Below are positions 37,135 to 45,324 of a stretch of 64,000 bases of DNA, piece after piece. The stretch covers positions 930,001 to 994,000 of the forward strand of contig NZ_JAMSHT010000001.1 in the NCBI RefSeq assembly GCF_023805295.1, read 5' to 3'. The notes beneath the pieces were generated by a model. The model was not told the origin of the DNA. It ran no database searches and saw only the letters and a program-made list of their open reading frames with translations. The translations under genes and the position numbers were made by a program. This DNA comes from Sphingomicrobium sediminis. Its GTDB lineage: Bacteria; Pseudomonadota; Alphaproteobacteria; Sphingomonadales; Sphingomonadaceae. How positions within the stretch are numbered: position 1 is the stretch's first letter; every line of letters starts with the position of its first letter.

Positions 37135-38327
37135 CAGGCGGGTTCGGGGATCTCGTAATCGGCCGCGGCCGCCGACAACGTGTCGACGAATTCGCGGATA
37201 TGCTCATCGGTGATGTTCAGCGGCGGCAGGACGCGCATGACATTGTCGCCCGCAGCAACCGCCAGCAGGCCGCGCCCGCGCAGCCAGCCGACAAAGGCAC
37301 GGCTGACGACCTTGTCGGTCATCTTCACGCCGAGCATCAGCCCCATGCCGCGCACGCTTTCGAACATGTCGGGGTGGTTGCCGATCATCTGTTCGAGCGC
37401 ACCGCGCAGGCGATCGCCGGTCGCTTTGACGCCTTCGAGGAATTCGGGCTCGGCAACGACATCGAGCACGGCTTCGCACGCCGCCATGGCAAGCGGGTTG
37501 CCGCCATAGGTCGAGCCGTGCGTGCCGAACACCATGCCCTTGGCCGCTTCTTCGGTGGCGAGGCAGGCCCCCATCGGGAAACCGCCGCCCAGACCCTTGG
37601 CCGAGGCCAGCACGTCGGGAACGATGCCATATTGCTCGTAAGCATAGAGCGTGCCGGTGCGCGCGACGCCGCACTGCACTTCGTCGAGGCCGAGCAGCAG
37701 GCCATGCTTGTCGCAAAGCTCGCGAAGGCCGGTCATAAACTCCTGGCTTGCGGGACGGATACCGCCCTCGCCCTGCACCGGCTCGACGATGAAGCCGGCG
37801 GTGCGATCGGTGATCGCCGCTTCGGCAGCTTCGAGATTATCGAACTCGACATAGGTGAAGCCCGGCAGCAAAGGCTCGAACCCGTCATGCAGCTTTTCCT
37901 GGTTGGCTGCCGAGATGGTCGCCATCGTGCGGCCGTGGAAAGCATTTTTAAAGGTGATGATTTCTTTTCGGTGCGGATTGCCGTCCGCGACGTGGAAGCG
38001 GCGGATCGTCTTGATCATGCATTCCACGCTCTCGGCGCCCGAATTGGTGAAGAAGACGGTGTCCGCAAACGTCAGGTCGACCAGACGCTGCGCCAGATGC
38101 TCACCCTGCGGCGAGCCGTAAAGGTTCGACACATGCATTAGCTTGGCCGCTTGGTCCTGGATCGTCTTGGTGAGATGCGGATGATTGTGGCCCAGCAGGT
38201 TCACCGCAATGCCGCTTGCGAAATCCAGATACTTCTCGCCGCCTTCGCCATAGAGATAGGGCCCCTCGCCCTTGACCGGCCGGACTTCGCAACGCGGGTA
38301 GACCGGCATGAGCGGCGTGATCGTCAT
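37134..38327 (-). CDS. argD: Acetylornithine/succinyldiaminopimelate aminotransferase
   Basis: 397-aa PLP enzyme. Motifs are FASGIAVNLLGHNHPHL, FTNSGAESVECMIKTIRR, VEPVQGEGGI, LDEVQCGVARTG and the PLP lysine in ASAKGLGGGFPMGA. GAGAAG precedes ATG 38327 (MTITPLMPVYPRCEV); the 21-residue longer reading is not supported. It heads a two-gene operon with hslO. argF, often placed between these genes in relatives, is not present. Confidence 0.95.
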   Translation of the reverse strand: MTITPLMPVYPRCEVRPVKGEGPYLYGEGGEKYLDFASGIAVNLLGHNHPHLTKTIQDQAAKLMHVSNLYGSPQGEHLAQRLVDLTFADTVFFTNSGAESVECMIKTIRRFHVADGNPHRKEIITFKNAFHGRTMATISAANQEKLHDGFEPLLPGFTYVEFDNLEAAEAAITDRTAGFIVEPVQGEGGIRPASQEFMTGLRELCDKHGLLLGLDEVQCGVARTGTLYAYEQYGIVPDVLASAKGLGGGFPMGACLATEEAAKGMVFGTHGSTYGGNPLAMAACEAVLDVVAEPEFLEGVKATGDRLRGALEQMIGNHPDMFESVRGMGLMLGVKMTDKVVSRAFVGWLRGRGLLAVAAGDNVMRVLPPLNITDEHIREFVDTLSAAAADYEIPEPA

Positions 38328-38414
38328 CTTCAAACTTCTCCTGAATCCTTTTGGCGGCGGCCCATCGGGCATCTCCCGCATCCCTCTCACATGTGGGCAC
38401 CCCTAACGCCAAAG

Positions 38415-38453
38415 AAAAGGCGCCGCCACCCATATCAGGGTGCGGCGCCTTTC
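38415..38453 (-). terminator. Terminator of the repeat-protein gene
   Basis: AAAGGCGCCGCCACCC pairs with GGGTGCGGCGCCTTT across a 6-base loop; on the minus strand the stem is followed by TTTTCTTT. It closes the transcript of the gene ending at 38502 before argD. Confidence 0.88.
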
Positions 38454-38501
38454 CTTGGGGCAGATCGCCAGGGGGCATGGCAATGCTGCGGGGACTAGAA
38501 C

Positions 38502-39086
38502 TTAATCATCCCAATCGTCGTCATCGCGGTCACGGCGATCGTATCGGTAATCGCGATTGTAACGGCGGTCGTTCCAGCGACGGTCGTTTTCCCAACGATT
38601 GTCATCATTCCAGTAACGGTCGCGGTCGCCGCGATAGCCGTAGCCGTAATTACCCCAGCGACGGCCGTCACGCAGGTCGCGCTGGATGTCGCGGCGCAGG
38701 TTGCGGATGCCGCGCACGGCGCTGCGATATTCGCCGCGGTTGAGACCGCGATAGGCCATCCGGTCGATCCGCTCGTGCAGGCGATAGGCCTTGCGCGTCA
38801 GGTTACGCGCTTCACGGTTGCTGATCGCGCCGGTGCGGTCGAAATGGCGGATGTCGCGGCGCATCTGCGCAACGCGGCTCTGCAGTTCGCGGACCTTGCC
38901 GTAGGCGAAGTGACGCTGGCCGCCATAATAGCCGCGGTCACCGTAATAGCCGCGATCGCCATAATAGCCTCGGTCCTGTCCGACGCTGACGTTGATATCC
39001 ACCTTGGGCCGCGCCTCGGCCGCCGCGGGAACCGCGACGAGAGAGGCGCCGACGAGAGCGGTGGTTGCGAGGATCATTTTACGCAT
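38502..39086 (-). CDS. Secreted Arg/Asp/Tyr-rich repeat protein
   Basis: 194 aa with a signal peptide ending near AAAEARP. After it come tandem repeats of DRGYYG (three, about residues 37-55), a helical charged middle (VRELQSRVAQMRRDIRHFDR, with further Arg/Leu helices) and a tail rich in Asn, Arg, Asp and Tyr (RYWNDDNRWEND, YNRDYRYDRRDRD). This is an envelope or extracellular low-complexity protein of a type often seen in sphingomonads. The role is unknown. Confidence 0.8.
   Translation of the reverse strand: MRKMILATTALVGASLVAVPAAAEARPKVDINVSVGQDRGYYGDRGYYGDRGYYGGQRHFAYGKVRELQSRVAQMRRDIRHFDRTGAISNREARNLTRKAYRLHERIDRMAYRGLNRGEYRSAVRGIRNLRRDIQRDLRDGRRWGNYGYGYRGDRDRYWNDDNRWENDRRWNDRRYNRDYRYDRRDRDDDDWDD
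38912..38973. repeat. Tandem repeats encoding DRGYYG
   Basis: Three imperfect 18-base units, each like CGATCACCGTAATAGCCG on the plus strand, encode DRGYYG blocks at residues 38-55 of the protein above. The limits are approximate. Confidence 0.7.
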
Positions 39087-39195
39087 GCCCTAATACTCCT
39101 TCTTGGCACTTTTGATGCGACCAAGCTGGGGCATCGCCAATGTGTCGGCGCTGAATATGTATGTAAGAAATTGTTCAGGCAGGCGCCCGCGGCTG

Positions 39196-39214
39196 AAAAC
39201 CGCGACTTTCGCGG
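39196..39214 (-). terminator. Terminator after the ABC-2 permease
   Basis: CCGCG-ACTTT-CGCGG directly after the permease stop, with AAAA on its left, which is TTTT at the 3' end on the minus strand. It is a short stem but well placed. Confidence 0.7.
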
Positions 39215-39215
39215 C

Positions 39216-40058
39216 CTAATTCTTGATTTTCCACCCGCTCGCCAGCAGCCGGTAGCATAGGCCGAACAGGATGAAGTTCAGGATTGCGAGCAGGATCGCA
39301 CCGATCATGACGGGCGAGTCGGCGACTCCAATGAAGCCGTACCGGAAACCCGAAATGACATAGAAGACGGGGTTGGCAAGGCTCACCGCCTGGAAGGTCT
39401 CGCTCAGCGCCTCGATCGAATAGAAAGTGCCCGAGAGCAAGGCGAGCGGCGCGACGACGAAGTTGGTGACCATCGCGGCATGGTCGAACTTCTCTGCCCA
39501 CACCGAAGTGAGGACACCAAGAAAGCTCAGCAGCAATGCGCCCATCAGGCCGAAATAGAGCACCACCAGCAGGTTCTGCGGCATCACGTCGACACCCGGC
39601 CACAGCAACATGACCAGCCAGACCGCACCGCCAACGAAGAAGGCGCGGGTCACCGAGGCGGCGACAATCCCCGCCACCAATTCGCCGATCGACAGCGGCG
39701 GCATCAGATAATCGACGATCGTCCCCTGGATCTTGCCGACCAGCAGCGAGAAGCTCGCATTGGCGAACGCCGCCTGGATCATCCCCATGACGATAAGGCC
39801 GGGAGCGAGGAATTCCGCGAACGGTACACCCATCAATTCGCGCCCGCCGCGCCCCAACGCGACGGTGAAGATGACCAGATAGAGCAAGGTCGTGACCGCC
39901 GGACCCCAAACAGTTTGCAGCTGGACCTTGAAGAAACGCCTCACCTCCTTGATATAGAGCGTGCGTAGACCGCCCCAATTGACGGTGCCGAGGATCGGCT
40001 CGCCATATGGAGCGTTCATCCAGGAAGAATTAGGGCTGTTCGGATCAGGTTCGGACAT
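39216..40058 (-). CDS. ABC-2 type transporter permease
   Basis: 280-aa membrane subunit with six hydrophobic segments and the ABC-2 signature region (LLSGTFYSIEALSETFQAVS followed by NPVFYVISGFRYGF). The N-terminus TLYIKEVRRFFKVQLQTVWGP is cytoplasmic. A partner ATPase is not in this window, so it must be encoded elsewhere. The ATG at 40058 (MSEPDP) has GAGG ahead; an ATG at 40019 is the alternative. It is divergent from gcrA with a 49-bp gap. Confidence 0.88.
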   Translation of the reverse strand: MSEPDPNSPNSSWMNAPYGEPILGTVNWGGLRTLYIKEVRRFFKVQLQTVWGPAVTTLLYLVIFTVALGRGGRELMGVPFAEFLAPGLIVMGMIQAAFANASFSLLVGKIQGTIVDYLMPPLSIGELVAGIVAASVTRAFFVGGAVWLVMLLWPGVDVMPQNLLVVLYFGLMGALLLSFLGVLTSVWAEKFDHAAMVTNFVVAPLALLSGTFYSIEALSETFQAVSLANPVFYVISGFRYGFIGVADSPVMIGAILLAILNFILFGLCYRLLASGWKIKN

Positions 40059-40107
40059 GGGAGCCTCGCTACTAAGGCTGCTGCCCAAACACAATGCGGA
40101 GTGAAAA

Positions 40108-40824
40108 TTGAGCTGGACCGACGAACGGATCGAACGGCTGAAAACGATGTGGGCCGAGGGCAAGACGGCTAGCCAGATCGCCGAGGACCTTGGCGGCGTG
40201 AGCCGCAATGCGGTGATCGGCAAGGCGCATCGCCTTGGCCTTGAATCGCGCCCCTCGCCTGTGAAAGCCGGCGACAAGAAAAAGAAGGCTGCGGCCAAGA
40301 AGCCTGCAGCGAAGAAGGCCGCGCCCAAGAAAAAGGCAGCGCCAAAGAAGGCAGCGCCCGCCAAGAAGGCGGCAGCGCCTGCGGCTGCGGAAAAGCCCAA
40401 GGCCGCGCCCAAAGCGGATCCCAAGCCCGCGCCGGCCAAGGCCGATGCCAAGGCGGATGACAAGAAAGCCGACGCGCCCAACGACAAGACCCAGTATCGC
40501 TCGATCGGCCCCGGTGGCTTCGTGCGTCAGGGCCCCTCGGACCAGCAGGCCCCGATCCCGCCCGCGCCCCCGCGCCGCCTGATCCCGGCCAAGCCGAGCG
40601 AGGAAGTGGCCGACAAGACCAGCCTGCTCGACCTCAACGAGCGCATCTGCCGCTGGCCGATGGGTCATCCGGGCGAGCCCGACTTCCATTTCTGCGGCGA
40701 GAAGTCGAACCCGGGCTTCCCCTATTGCGTCGAACATTGCGGCGTCGCCTATCAGGCGCAGCTGCCGCGCCGCGACCGCAAACCCCCGCCCCCGCTGCCC
40801 TTCGGCGGCCCGCGGGTTCGCTAA
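40108..40824 (+). CDS. gcrA: GcrA cell-cycle regulator with long Lys/Ala linker
   Basis: 238 aa. GcrA is a sigma-70-associated activator that reads CcrM methylation in alphaproteobacteria. The N-terminal helix-turn-helix is MSWTDERIERLKTMWAEGKT... with GGVSRNAVIGKAHRLGL. Residues about 51-123 are a Lys/Ala/Pro linker, and the C-terminal domain has the Cys/His set CRWPMGHP, FHFCGE, FPYCVEHC. The start is TTG at 40108, decided by GGAG 10 bases upstream. Caulobacter GcrA is about 173 aa, so the linker adds most of the extra length. Confidence 0.93.
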   Translation: MSWTDERIERLKTMWAEGKTASQIAEDLGGVSRNAVIGKAHRLGLESRPSPVKAGDKKKKAAAKKPAAKKAAPKKKAAPKKAAPAKKAAAPAAAEKPKAAPKADPKPAPAKADAKADDKKADAPNDKTQYRSIGPGGFVRQGPSDQQAPIPPAPPRRLIPAKPSEEVADKTSLLDLNERICRWPMGHPGEPDFHFCGEKSNPGFPYCVEHCGVAYQAQLPRRDRKPPPPLPFGGPRVR

Positions 40825-40831
40825 ACGAACG

Positions 40832-40865
40832 AAAAGCCCCGGAGCGAACCTCCGGGGCTTTTTTC
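40832..40865. terminator. Bidirectional terminator after gcrA
   Basis: AAAAGCCCCGGAG-cgaa-CCTCCGGGGCTTTTTT, a strong stem with A and T runs on both sides. It can end gcrA and the convergent S41 protease transcript. Confidence 0.95.
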
Positions 40866-40880
40866 AAGGCCGGCGCTGCT

Positions 40881-41957
40881 CTAGTCGTCTAGAGCCAGCG
40901 CCCCAAGGACATGTTCCAGCGCTTTTTCCGGTTCGACGACGATATCAGGCTTGACGCCGGTGCCTTCCCAGCTCTCACCCGTATCGGGATCGAATGTTCG
41001 GCCAGCCGGTACGAAGGCGCGAAAGCCGTTGCCAAGGGGAATGAGCCCCCCGAAATGTGCAGCGCCTTTGGTCGCACTACCCACGAGCGTAGCCCTTCCG
41101 GTCCGCTTGAGTGCCAGTGCAAAGTGCTCGGCCGCCGATCCGGTGTCTTCGGAAATCAGCACGAATAACCGCGCATCCGCCAAAGCAGGCTGCGTTGCAG
41201 GATGCACTTCGTGCTGCAACCGCACGAGTTCGGGCGAACTGTCGACACGACGCAGGTTCGGCCCTGCGCGGAATGGCCCGCCTTCACTGTCATAGATGGT
41301 CCGCCGGACCTCCATCACCAGCAGCGCCTGCGTTTCAGTGAACAGGTGTGGGAAGAGGAAGTCCATCTCGGCAAGGCCACCGCCGCGATTCTGGCGCAGG
41401 TCGATCACAAGTCCACGTGCGGCCTCGCCGCTTTCGACGAGAGTGGCCAATCGTCCCATAGTCGGCGGATCGCCCCATAGCGAATCAAGCCGCAGATAGG
41501 CGACACCCGGTGCGAGATTGCGAACTTCGCGCAATCCGCTGGGCGGGGCAGCGGGAGGGGGTCCCGACGGCCCTTCGGCGAACGCAGCGCCCGACGGCTC
41601 AACCTCGATGCGGAGATGTCCGTCCGCATGAATCGCTTGCAGTTTTTCGGTGATCGCTTCCGCAAAAGCTTGGTCAGATAGCGCCGCATCTTGGGAGCCC
41701 GACGCAAGATCACGCAGATGGTCCGCATACTCGTGACCAATCTTCGGAAATACGTAGAGCTGCTCGAGCATGTCGGCGAGCCGCAACAGCGCCTCCGATC
41801 TTACCTCTTTCGGATCATGTTCGCTCATTGACGGGGCGTTTGCTTCCGCGACTGCATCGGACCCGAGTGACGAACATGCAGATAAAGCGAGAAATCCGGA
41901 TAGGCTAATCAAAGTTGTCCGTCCGAGGCGGCGCAAAAGGGCGTTCGTCCCGATCAT
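40881..41957 (-). CDS. S41-family (C-terminal processing-like) peptidase lipoprotein
   Basis: 358 aa with lipobox LSAC near residue 28. The C-terminal tail-specific protease fold shows RGLVIDLRQNRGGGLAEM, the serine in TGSAAEHFALAL and the lysine in GSATKGAAHFGG, so the Ser-Lys dyad is present. No PDZ domain is visible between. The ATG at 41957 overlaps the MarR stop by 4 bp, so it is expressed with the regulator. Codon and base use look less GC-rich than the neighbours. Confidence 0.85.
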   Translation of the reverse strand: MIGTNALLRRLGRTTLISLSGFLALSACSSLGSDAVAEANAPSMSEHDPKEVRSEALLRLADMLEQLYVFPKIGHEYADHLRDLASGSQDAALSDQAFAEAITEKLQAIHADGHLRIEVEPSGAAFAEGPSGPPPAAPPSGLREVRNLAPGVAYLRLDSLWGDPPTMGRLATLVESGEAARGLVIDLRQNRGGGLAEMDFLFPHLFTETQALLVMEVRRTIYDSEGGPFRAGPNLRRVDSSPELVRLQHEVHPATQPALADARLFVLISEDTGSAAEHFALALKRTGRATLVGSATKGAAHFGGLIPLGNGFRAFVPAGRTFDPDTGESWEGTGVKPDIVVEPEKALEHVLGALALDD

Positions 41958-42463
41958 GATACCGTACCCAGCCCTTTCGCCCCAACGCCAAGAATATCGA
42001 CGTTCTCGAACCGGTCATCGAAGCCGGCTCGCGATAGTGCCTTGATGGCGCGCTCCAATGCGGCAAGGAGATTGCAGTCAATCTCGCGAAATAGTTCGCG
42101 GTTCACCGTGATTGCATCTTCCATAAGCGCATTGAGCAAGTTCCATTGTTCTTCGCCCTTTGAGGTCAGACGATATTCGGTACGACGCCGGTCGGACGGA
42201 TCTTCCTCTGCCTCAAGCAGTCGCATCTTGCGAAGTTTCTGAATTCGCTGGGCCACCAACTGGTGCGGCTGGCCAAGCTGGCGAGAAAGGTCGGATATGG
42301 CTTTCCGTTGCCCGGGAGCGATTGCTTGGAGTGTAGAGGATCCCTCGACCGGAATCACCAAACCGCGTCTGCGGTAAACATGGAACATCTGGTCATGCGA
42401 GAGGCTCAGCAAGTCCTGCAAGCGTTTGCCAAGGTAGGCTTCGTGAAAACCGAATTTGCTCAT
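41954..42463 (-). CDS. MarR-family transcriptional regulator
   Basis: 169 aa with a winged helix: LQAIAPGQRKAISDLSRQLGQPHQLVAQRIQKLRKMRLLE and wing DPSDRRRTEYRLTSKG. ATG 42463 has GCGGAGAT as its ribosome binding site; a TTG reading 21 bases upstream is possible. The upstream inverted repeat at 42468-42509 covers this ribosome binding site. The S41 peptidase follows with a 4-bp overlap. It is likely autoregulatory and responds to a small ligand, as MarR proteins do. Confidence 0.9.
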   Translation of the reverse strand: MSKFGFHEAYLGKRLQDLLSLSHDQMFHVYRRRGLVIPVEGSSTLQAIAPGQRKAISDLSRQLGQPHQLVAQRIQKLRKMRLLEAEEDPSDRRRTEYRLTSKGEEQWNLLNALMEDAITVNRELFREIDCNLLAALERAIKALSRAGFDDRFENVDILGVGAKGLGTVS

Positions 42464-42467
42464 GCGC

Positions 42468-42509
42468 AATATCTCCGCTATCAATTGCGCAACTAATAGC
42501 GGAGATATT
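42468..42509. promoter_or_regulatory. Large inverted repeat over the MarR ribosome binding site
   Basis: AATATCTCCGCTAT (42468-42481) and ATAGCGGAGATATT (42496-42509) are a perfect 14-bp inverted repeat with a 14-base spacer. The spacer contains the palindrome TTGCGCAA (42485-42492), the core of many MarR operators. On the transcript the near arm holds the GGAG ribosome binding site. Upstream on the minus strand is TTGACT (about 42514-42519), a possible -35 box, with TATTAG 15 bases on. Confidence 0.7.
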
Positions 42510-42571
42510 CGCGAGTCAATGTTTTCTATATAATTCTCGGTCTAGCCGAGGGCTCATAACGACGCCCTGTC

Positions 42572-43129
42572 TCATTCGTAGTCAGCCTCTTCGATGCGGA
42601 CCATCAGGTGTGCATAGGGCGTGTCTTTCCACATGACGTAGACCGGAGCCGACGTATCGTTGGTCATGTCCGCATACATGGCCGGGTCGGGCAGGATGAT
42701 CATCATGTGCGGGCCATCCTTGATCCACATATTGTCCTCGGTCGGCTCGCTCGCCATCGGGTCGAGATTGCTGACGCCGGGCGTGTCGCCTTCGCCTGCC
42801 AGCATGTAGGAGACGCCGAAGCTGCCGGTCGGGAAAGGCTCGCCCGACATCATCGCGCCCAATGCCGCCATCCAGGTCGCATCGTTGCACATGGCGCCCA
42901 TCGCGCCTTCGGGCAGGCAGGTCCAGCCGTTCGACCCTTCGCGCAGCACGTTGCCTTCGCCATCGAGCACGGTCGCACCATCGGTCACCGAGGCCGGTCC
43001 GGCCGACAGCGCGCTTTCGATCATCTTGTCCTTGTGATGGTCGAGGCCCGATCCATGGGCGATCGCCACGCCAGCCGACAAGGTCGCGGCAGCCAGGCCG
43101 CCCGCCATGAGCTTCATGTTGTTCATCAT
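42572..43129 (-). CDS. Secreted protein of unknown function
   Basis: 185 aa with a signal peptide (MMNNMKLMAGGLAAATLSAGVAIAHG). Start 43129 is fixed by GGAGGGA just ahead. The rest has many Met, Asp and Gly residues and Cys pairs WTCLPEG and AMCNDATW. The phrase TVLDGEGNVLREGSNGWTC and an ending HLMVRIEEAD suggest a small beta-domain. I cannot name a family. It is divergent from parE. Confidence 0.75.
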   Translation of the reverse strand: MMNNMKLMAGGLAAATLSAGVAIAHGSGLDHHKDKMIESALSAGPASVTDGATVLDGEGNVLREGSNGWTCLPEGAMGAMCNDATWMAALGAMMSGEPFPTGSFGVSYMLAGEGDTPGVSNLDPMASEPTEDNMWIKDGPHMMIILPDPAMYADMTNDTSAPVYVMWKDTPYAHLMVRIEEADYE

Positions 43130-43283
43130 GTGTCCCTCCTGAGCGCTGGTCGCGCGGCCATTCACGCACGGCGCGAGGCTACTGGCTGCTCGCCAGACTT
43201 CAGGGCAGCCCGCATCGCATAGCAGATTGCCGTGCGGTTGTCGCTTGGCAGGGCGGCACGCTCGCCCCTATACCGTTCGCAAT

Positions 43284-45275
43284 ATGTCCAACGAACTGTT
43301 CGATTCCGCACCCGACCCCAAAACCTCGTCCGATTATGACGCCAGCGCCATCGAGGTGCTGGAGGGTCTGGAGCCGGTGCGTCGCCGGCCCGGCATGTAT
43401 ATTGGCGGCACCGATGCGCGCGCGCTGCATCACCTCGCCGCAGAAGTCCTCGACAACTCGATGGACGAAGCCGTTGCGGGTCATGCCAACCGCATCGAGA
43501 TCGAGCTGGAGGAAGGCAACCGCCTGACCATCGCCGACAATGGCCGTGGCATCCCCATCGACCCGCACCCCAAGTTTAAGGACAAGTCGGCGCTCGAGGT
43601 GATCCTCACCACGCTCCACTCGGGTGGCAAGTTCGAGGGCAAAGCCTACGCGACGAGCGGCGGCCTGCACGGCGTCGGGGTCAGCGTCGTCAACGCACTG
43701 TCGACCGAGACCGTCGTCGAAGTCGCCCGCGACAAGAAGGTCTACCGCCAGACCTTCGCCAAGGGCCATGCGACTTCGAAGCTGGAGGAAGTCGGCGCGG
43801 CGCCTAACCGGCGCGGGACCAAGGTCACCTTCACGCCCGACCCCGAAATCTTCGGCGCGGATGCCAAATATAATCCCAAGCGCCTCCACGACCTCGCCCG
43901 CTCCAAGGCCTATCTCTATGGCGGCGTCGAGATACGCTGGAAGTGCGCGCCCAGCCTCGCCAGCGATGAGGTCCCGGAAAGCGCGGTCTTCAAGTTCGAC
44001 AACGGCCTTGCCGACCATCTCGAAGAAATGCTCGCCGATCGCGGGACGGTCACCTCGCCGCCTTTCACCGGCAAGCAGGATTTCCCCGACGACCAGGGCC
44101 GCTGCGAATGGGCGATCGCCTGGCCGCTCTGGACCGACGGCTACCAGCGTTATTACTGCAACACGATCCCGACGCCCGATGGCGGGACGCATGAGGCCGG
44201 CCTTCGCGCCGCGCTGACCAAGGGCCTGCGCGCTTTTGGCGAACTGGTGAACGAGAAGAAGGCCGCCAAGATCAACGCCGATGATGTGTTCGGTGGGATC
44301 GAATGTATGCTCAGCGTCTTCATCCGCGATCCGCATTTCCAGTCGCAAACCAAGGATCGCCTGACTTCGACCGAAGCCGCGCGCTTCGTCGAGAATGCGG
44401 TGCGCGATCATTTCGATCATTATCTCGCCGACAATATGGACCGCGGCCGCGCGTTGCTGGGCGCCGTCATCGAGCGGATGGACGAGCGCATGAAGCGCAA
44501 GGCCGAGCGCGAGGTGAAGCGCAAGACTGCCACCAGCGCCAAGAAACTCCGCTTGCCGGGCAAGCTCACCGACTGCGCCAATGCGGGCGGCGAGGATGGC
44601 GATACCGAACTCTTCATCGTCGAAGGGGATTCGGCGGGCGGCAGCGCCAAGCAGGCGCGCAACCGCAAGACGCAGGCCATCCTTCCCATTCGCGGCAAGA
44701 TCCTCAACGTCGCCAGCGCCACCAAGGAAAAGATCCGCGCCAATGCCGAGATTTCCGACCTTGGTCTCGCGCTCGGCACCGGCTTTCGCGATCAGTATGA
44801 CGATGACCAGCTCAGATACGACAAGATCATCATCATGACCGACGCGGATGTCGACGGCGCGCATATCGCGACGCTTTTGATGACGTTTTTCTTCCAGGAA
44901 ATGCCCGAACTGGTGAAGGGCGGTCGCCTCTATCTTGCCCAGCCGCCGCTCTATCGCATCACCGCCGGCTCCAAGTCGGCCTATGCCCGCGACGATGCGC
45001 ATCTGCGCGAGCTCAAGGAAACCGAATTCAAGGGCAAGAAGGTCGATGTCGGCCGCTTCAAGGGCCTCGGCGAAATGAACCCCAACCAATTGAAGGAAAC
45101 GACGATGGACCCGGCCAGCCGGAGCCTCATCCGCATCACCCTGCCGCCCGAATATCAGGACCAGCAGGGTGCGCGCGACATGGTCGAGCGGCTGATGGGC
45201 AAGAAGCCCGAGCATCGTTTCGAGTTCATTCAGGCCGAAGCAGCGGGCCTCGATGAAGACGCGATCGACGCGTGA
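43284..45275 (+). CDS. parE: DNA topoisomerase IV subunit B
   Basis: 663-aa ATPase subunit that decatenates chromosomes with ParC. GHKL motifs are VLDNSMDEAVAG, TIADNGRGIPID, and GLHGVGVSVVN; the TOPRIM domain has EGDSAGGSAKQARNRKTQ and DADVDGAHIATLL. The ATG at 43284 is supported by the canonical N-terminus; a longer upstream reading lacks homology. It reads as ParE rather than GyrB because of DARALHHLAAEVLDN. Confidence 0.96.
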   Translation: MSNELFDSAPDPKTSSDYDASAIEVLEGLEPVRRRPGMYIGGTDARALHHLAAEVLDNSMDEAVAGHANRIEIELEEGNRLTIADNGRGIPIDPHPKFKDKSALEVILTTLHSGGKFEGKAYATSGGLHGVGVSVVNALSTETVVEVARDKKVYRQTFAKGHATSKLEEVGAAPNRRGTKVTFTPDPEIFGADAKYNPKRLHDLARSKAYLYGGVEIRWKCAPSLASDEVPESAVFKFDNGLADHLEEMLADRGTVTSPPFTGKQDFPDDQGRCEWAIAWPLWTDGYQRYYCNTIPTPDGGTHEAGLRAALTKGLRAFGELVNEKKAAKINADDVFGGIECMLSVFIRDPHFQSQTKDRLTSTEAARFVENAVRDHFDHYLADNMDRGRALLGAVIERMDERMKRKAEREVKRKTATSAKKLRLPGKLTDCANAGGEDGDTELFIVEGDSAGGSAKQARNRKTQAILPIRGKILNVASATKEKIRANAEISDLGLALGTGFRDQYDDDQLRYDKIIIMTDADVDGAHIATLLMTFFFQEMPELVKGGRLYLAQPPLYRITAGSKSAYARDDAHLRELKETEFKGKKVDVGRFKGLGEMNPNQLKETTMDPASRSLIRITLPPEYQDQQGARDMVERLMGKKPEHRFEFIQAEAAGLDEDAIDA

Positions 45276-45324
45276 AGTCGCGCAAAACCTTTTATTCGCC
45301 CCAAAAGGCCCCTAAATAGCGGCG

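Noticed and set aside
38912..38973. Short regular repeats that might suggest a CRISPR array.
   Set aside because: The units are 18 bases with no unique spacers and encode DRGYYG in frame in a secreted protein.
43200..45215. A 671-residue open frame on the minus strand opposite parE.
   Set aside because: It is the antisense shadow of parE in high-GC DNA; no family motif, ribosome binding site or sensible composition is seen, while parE is certain.
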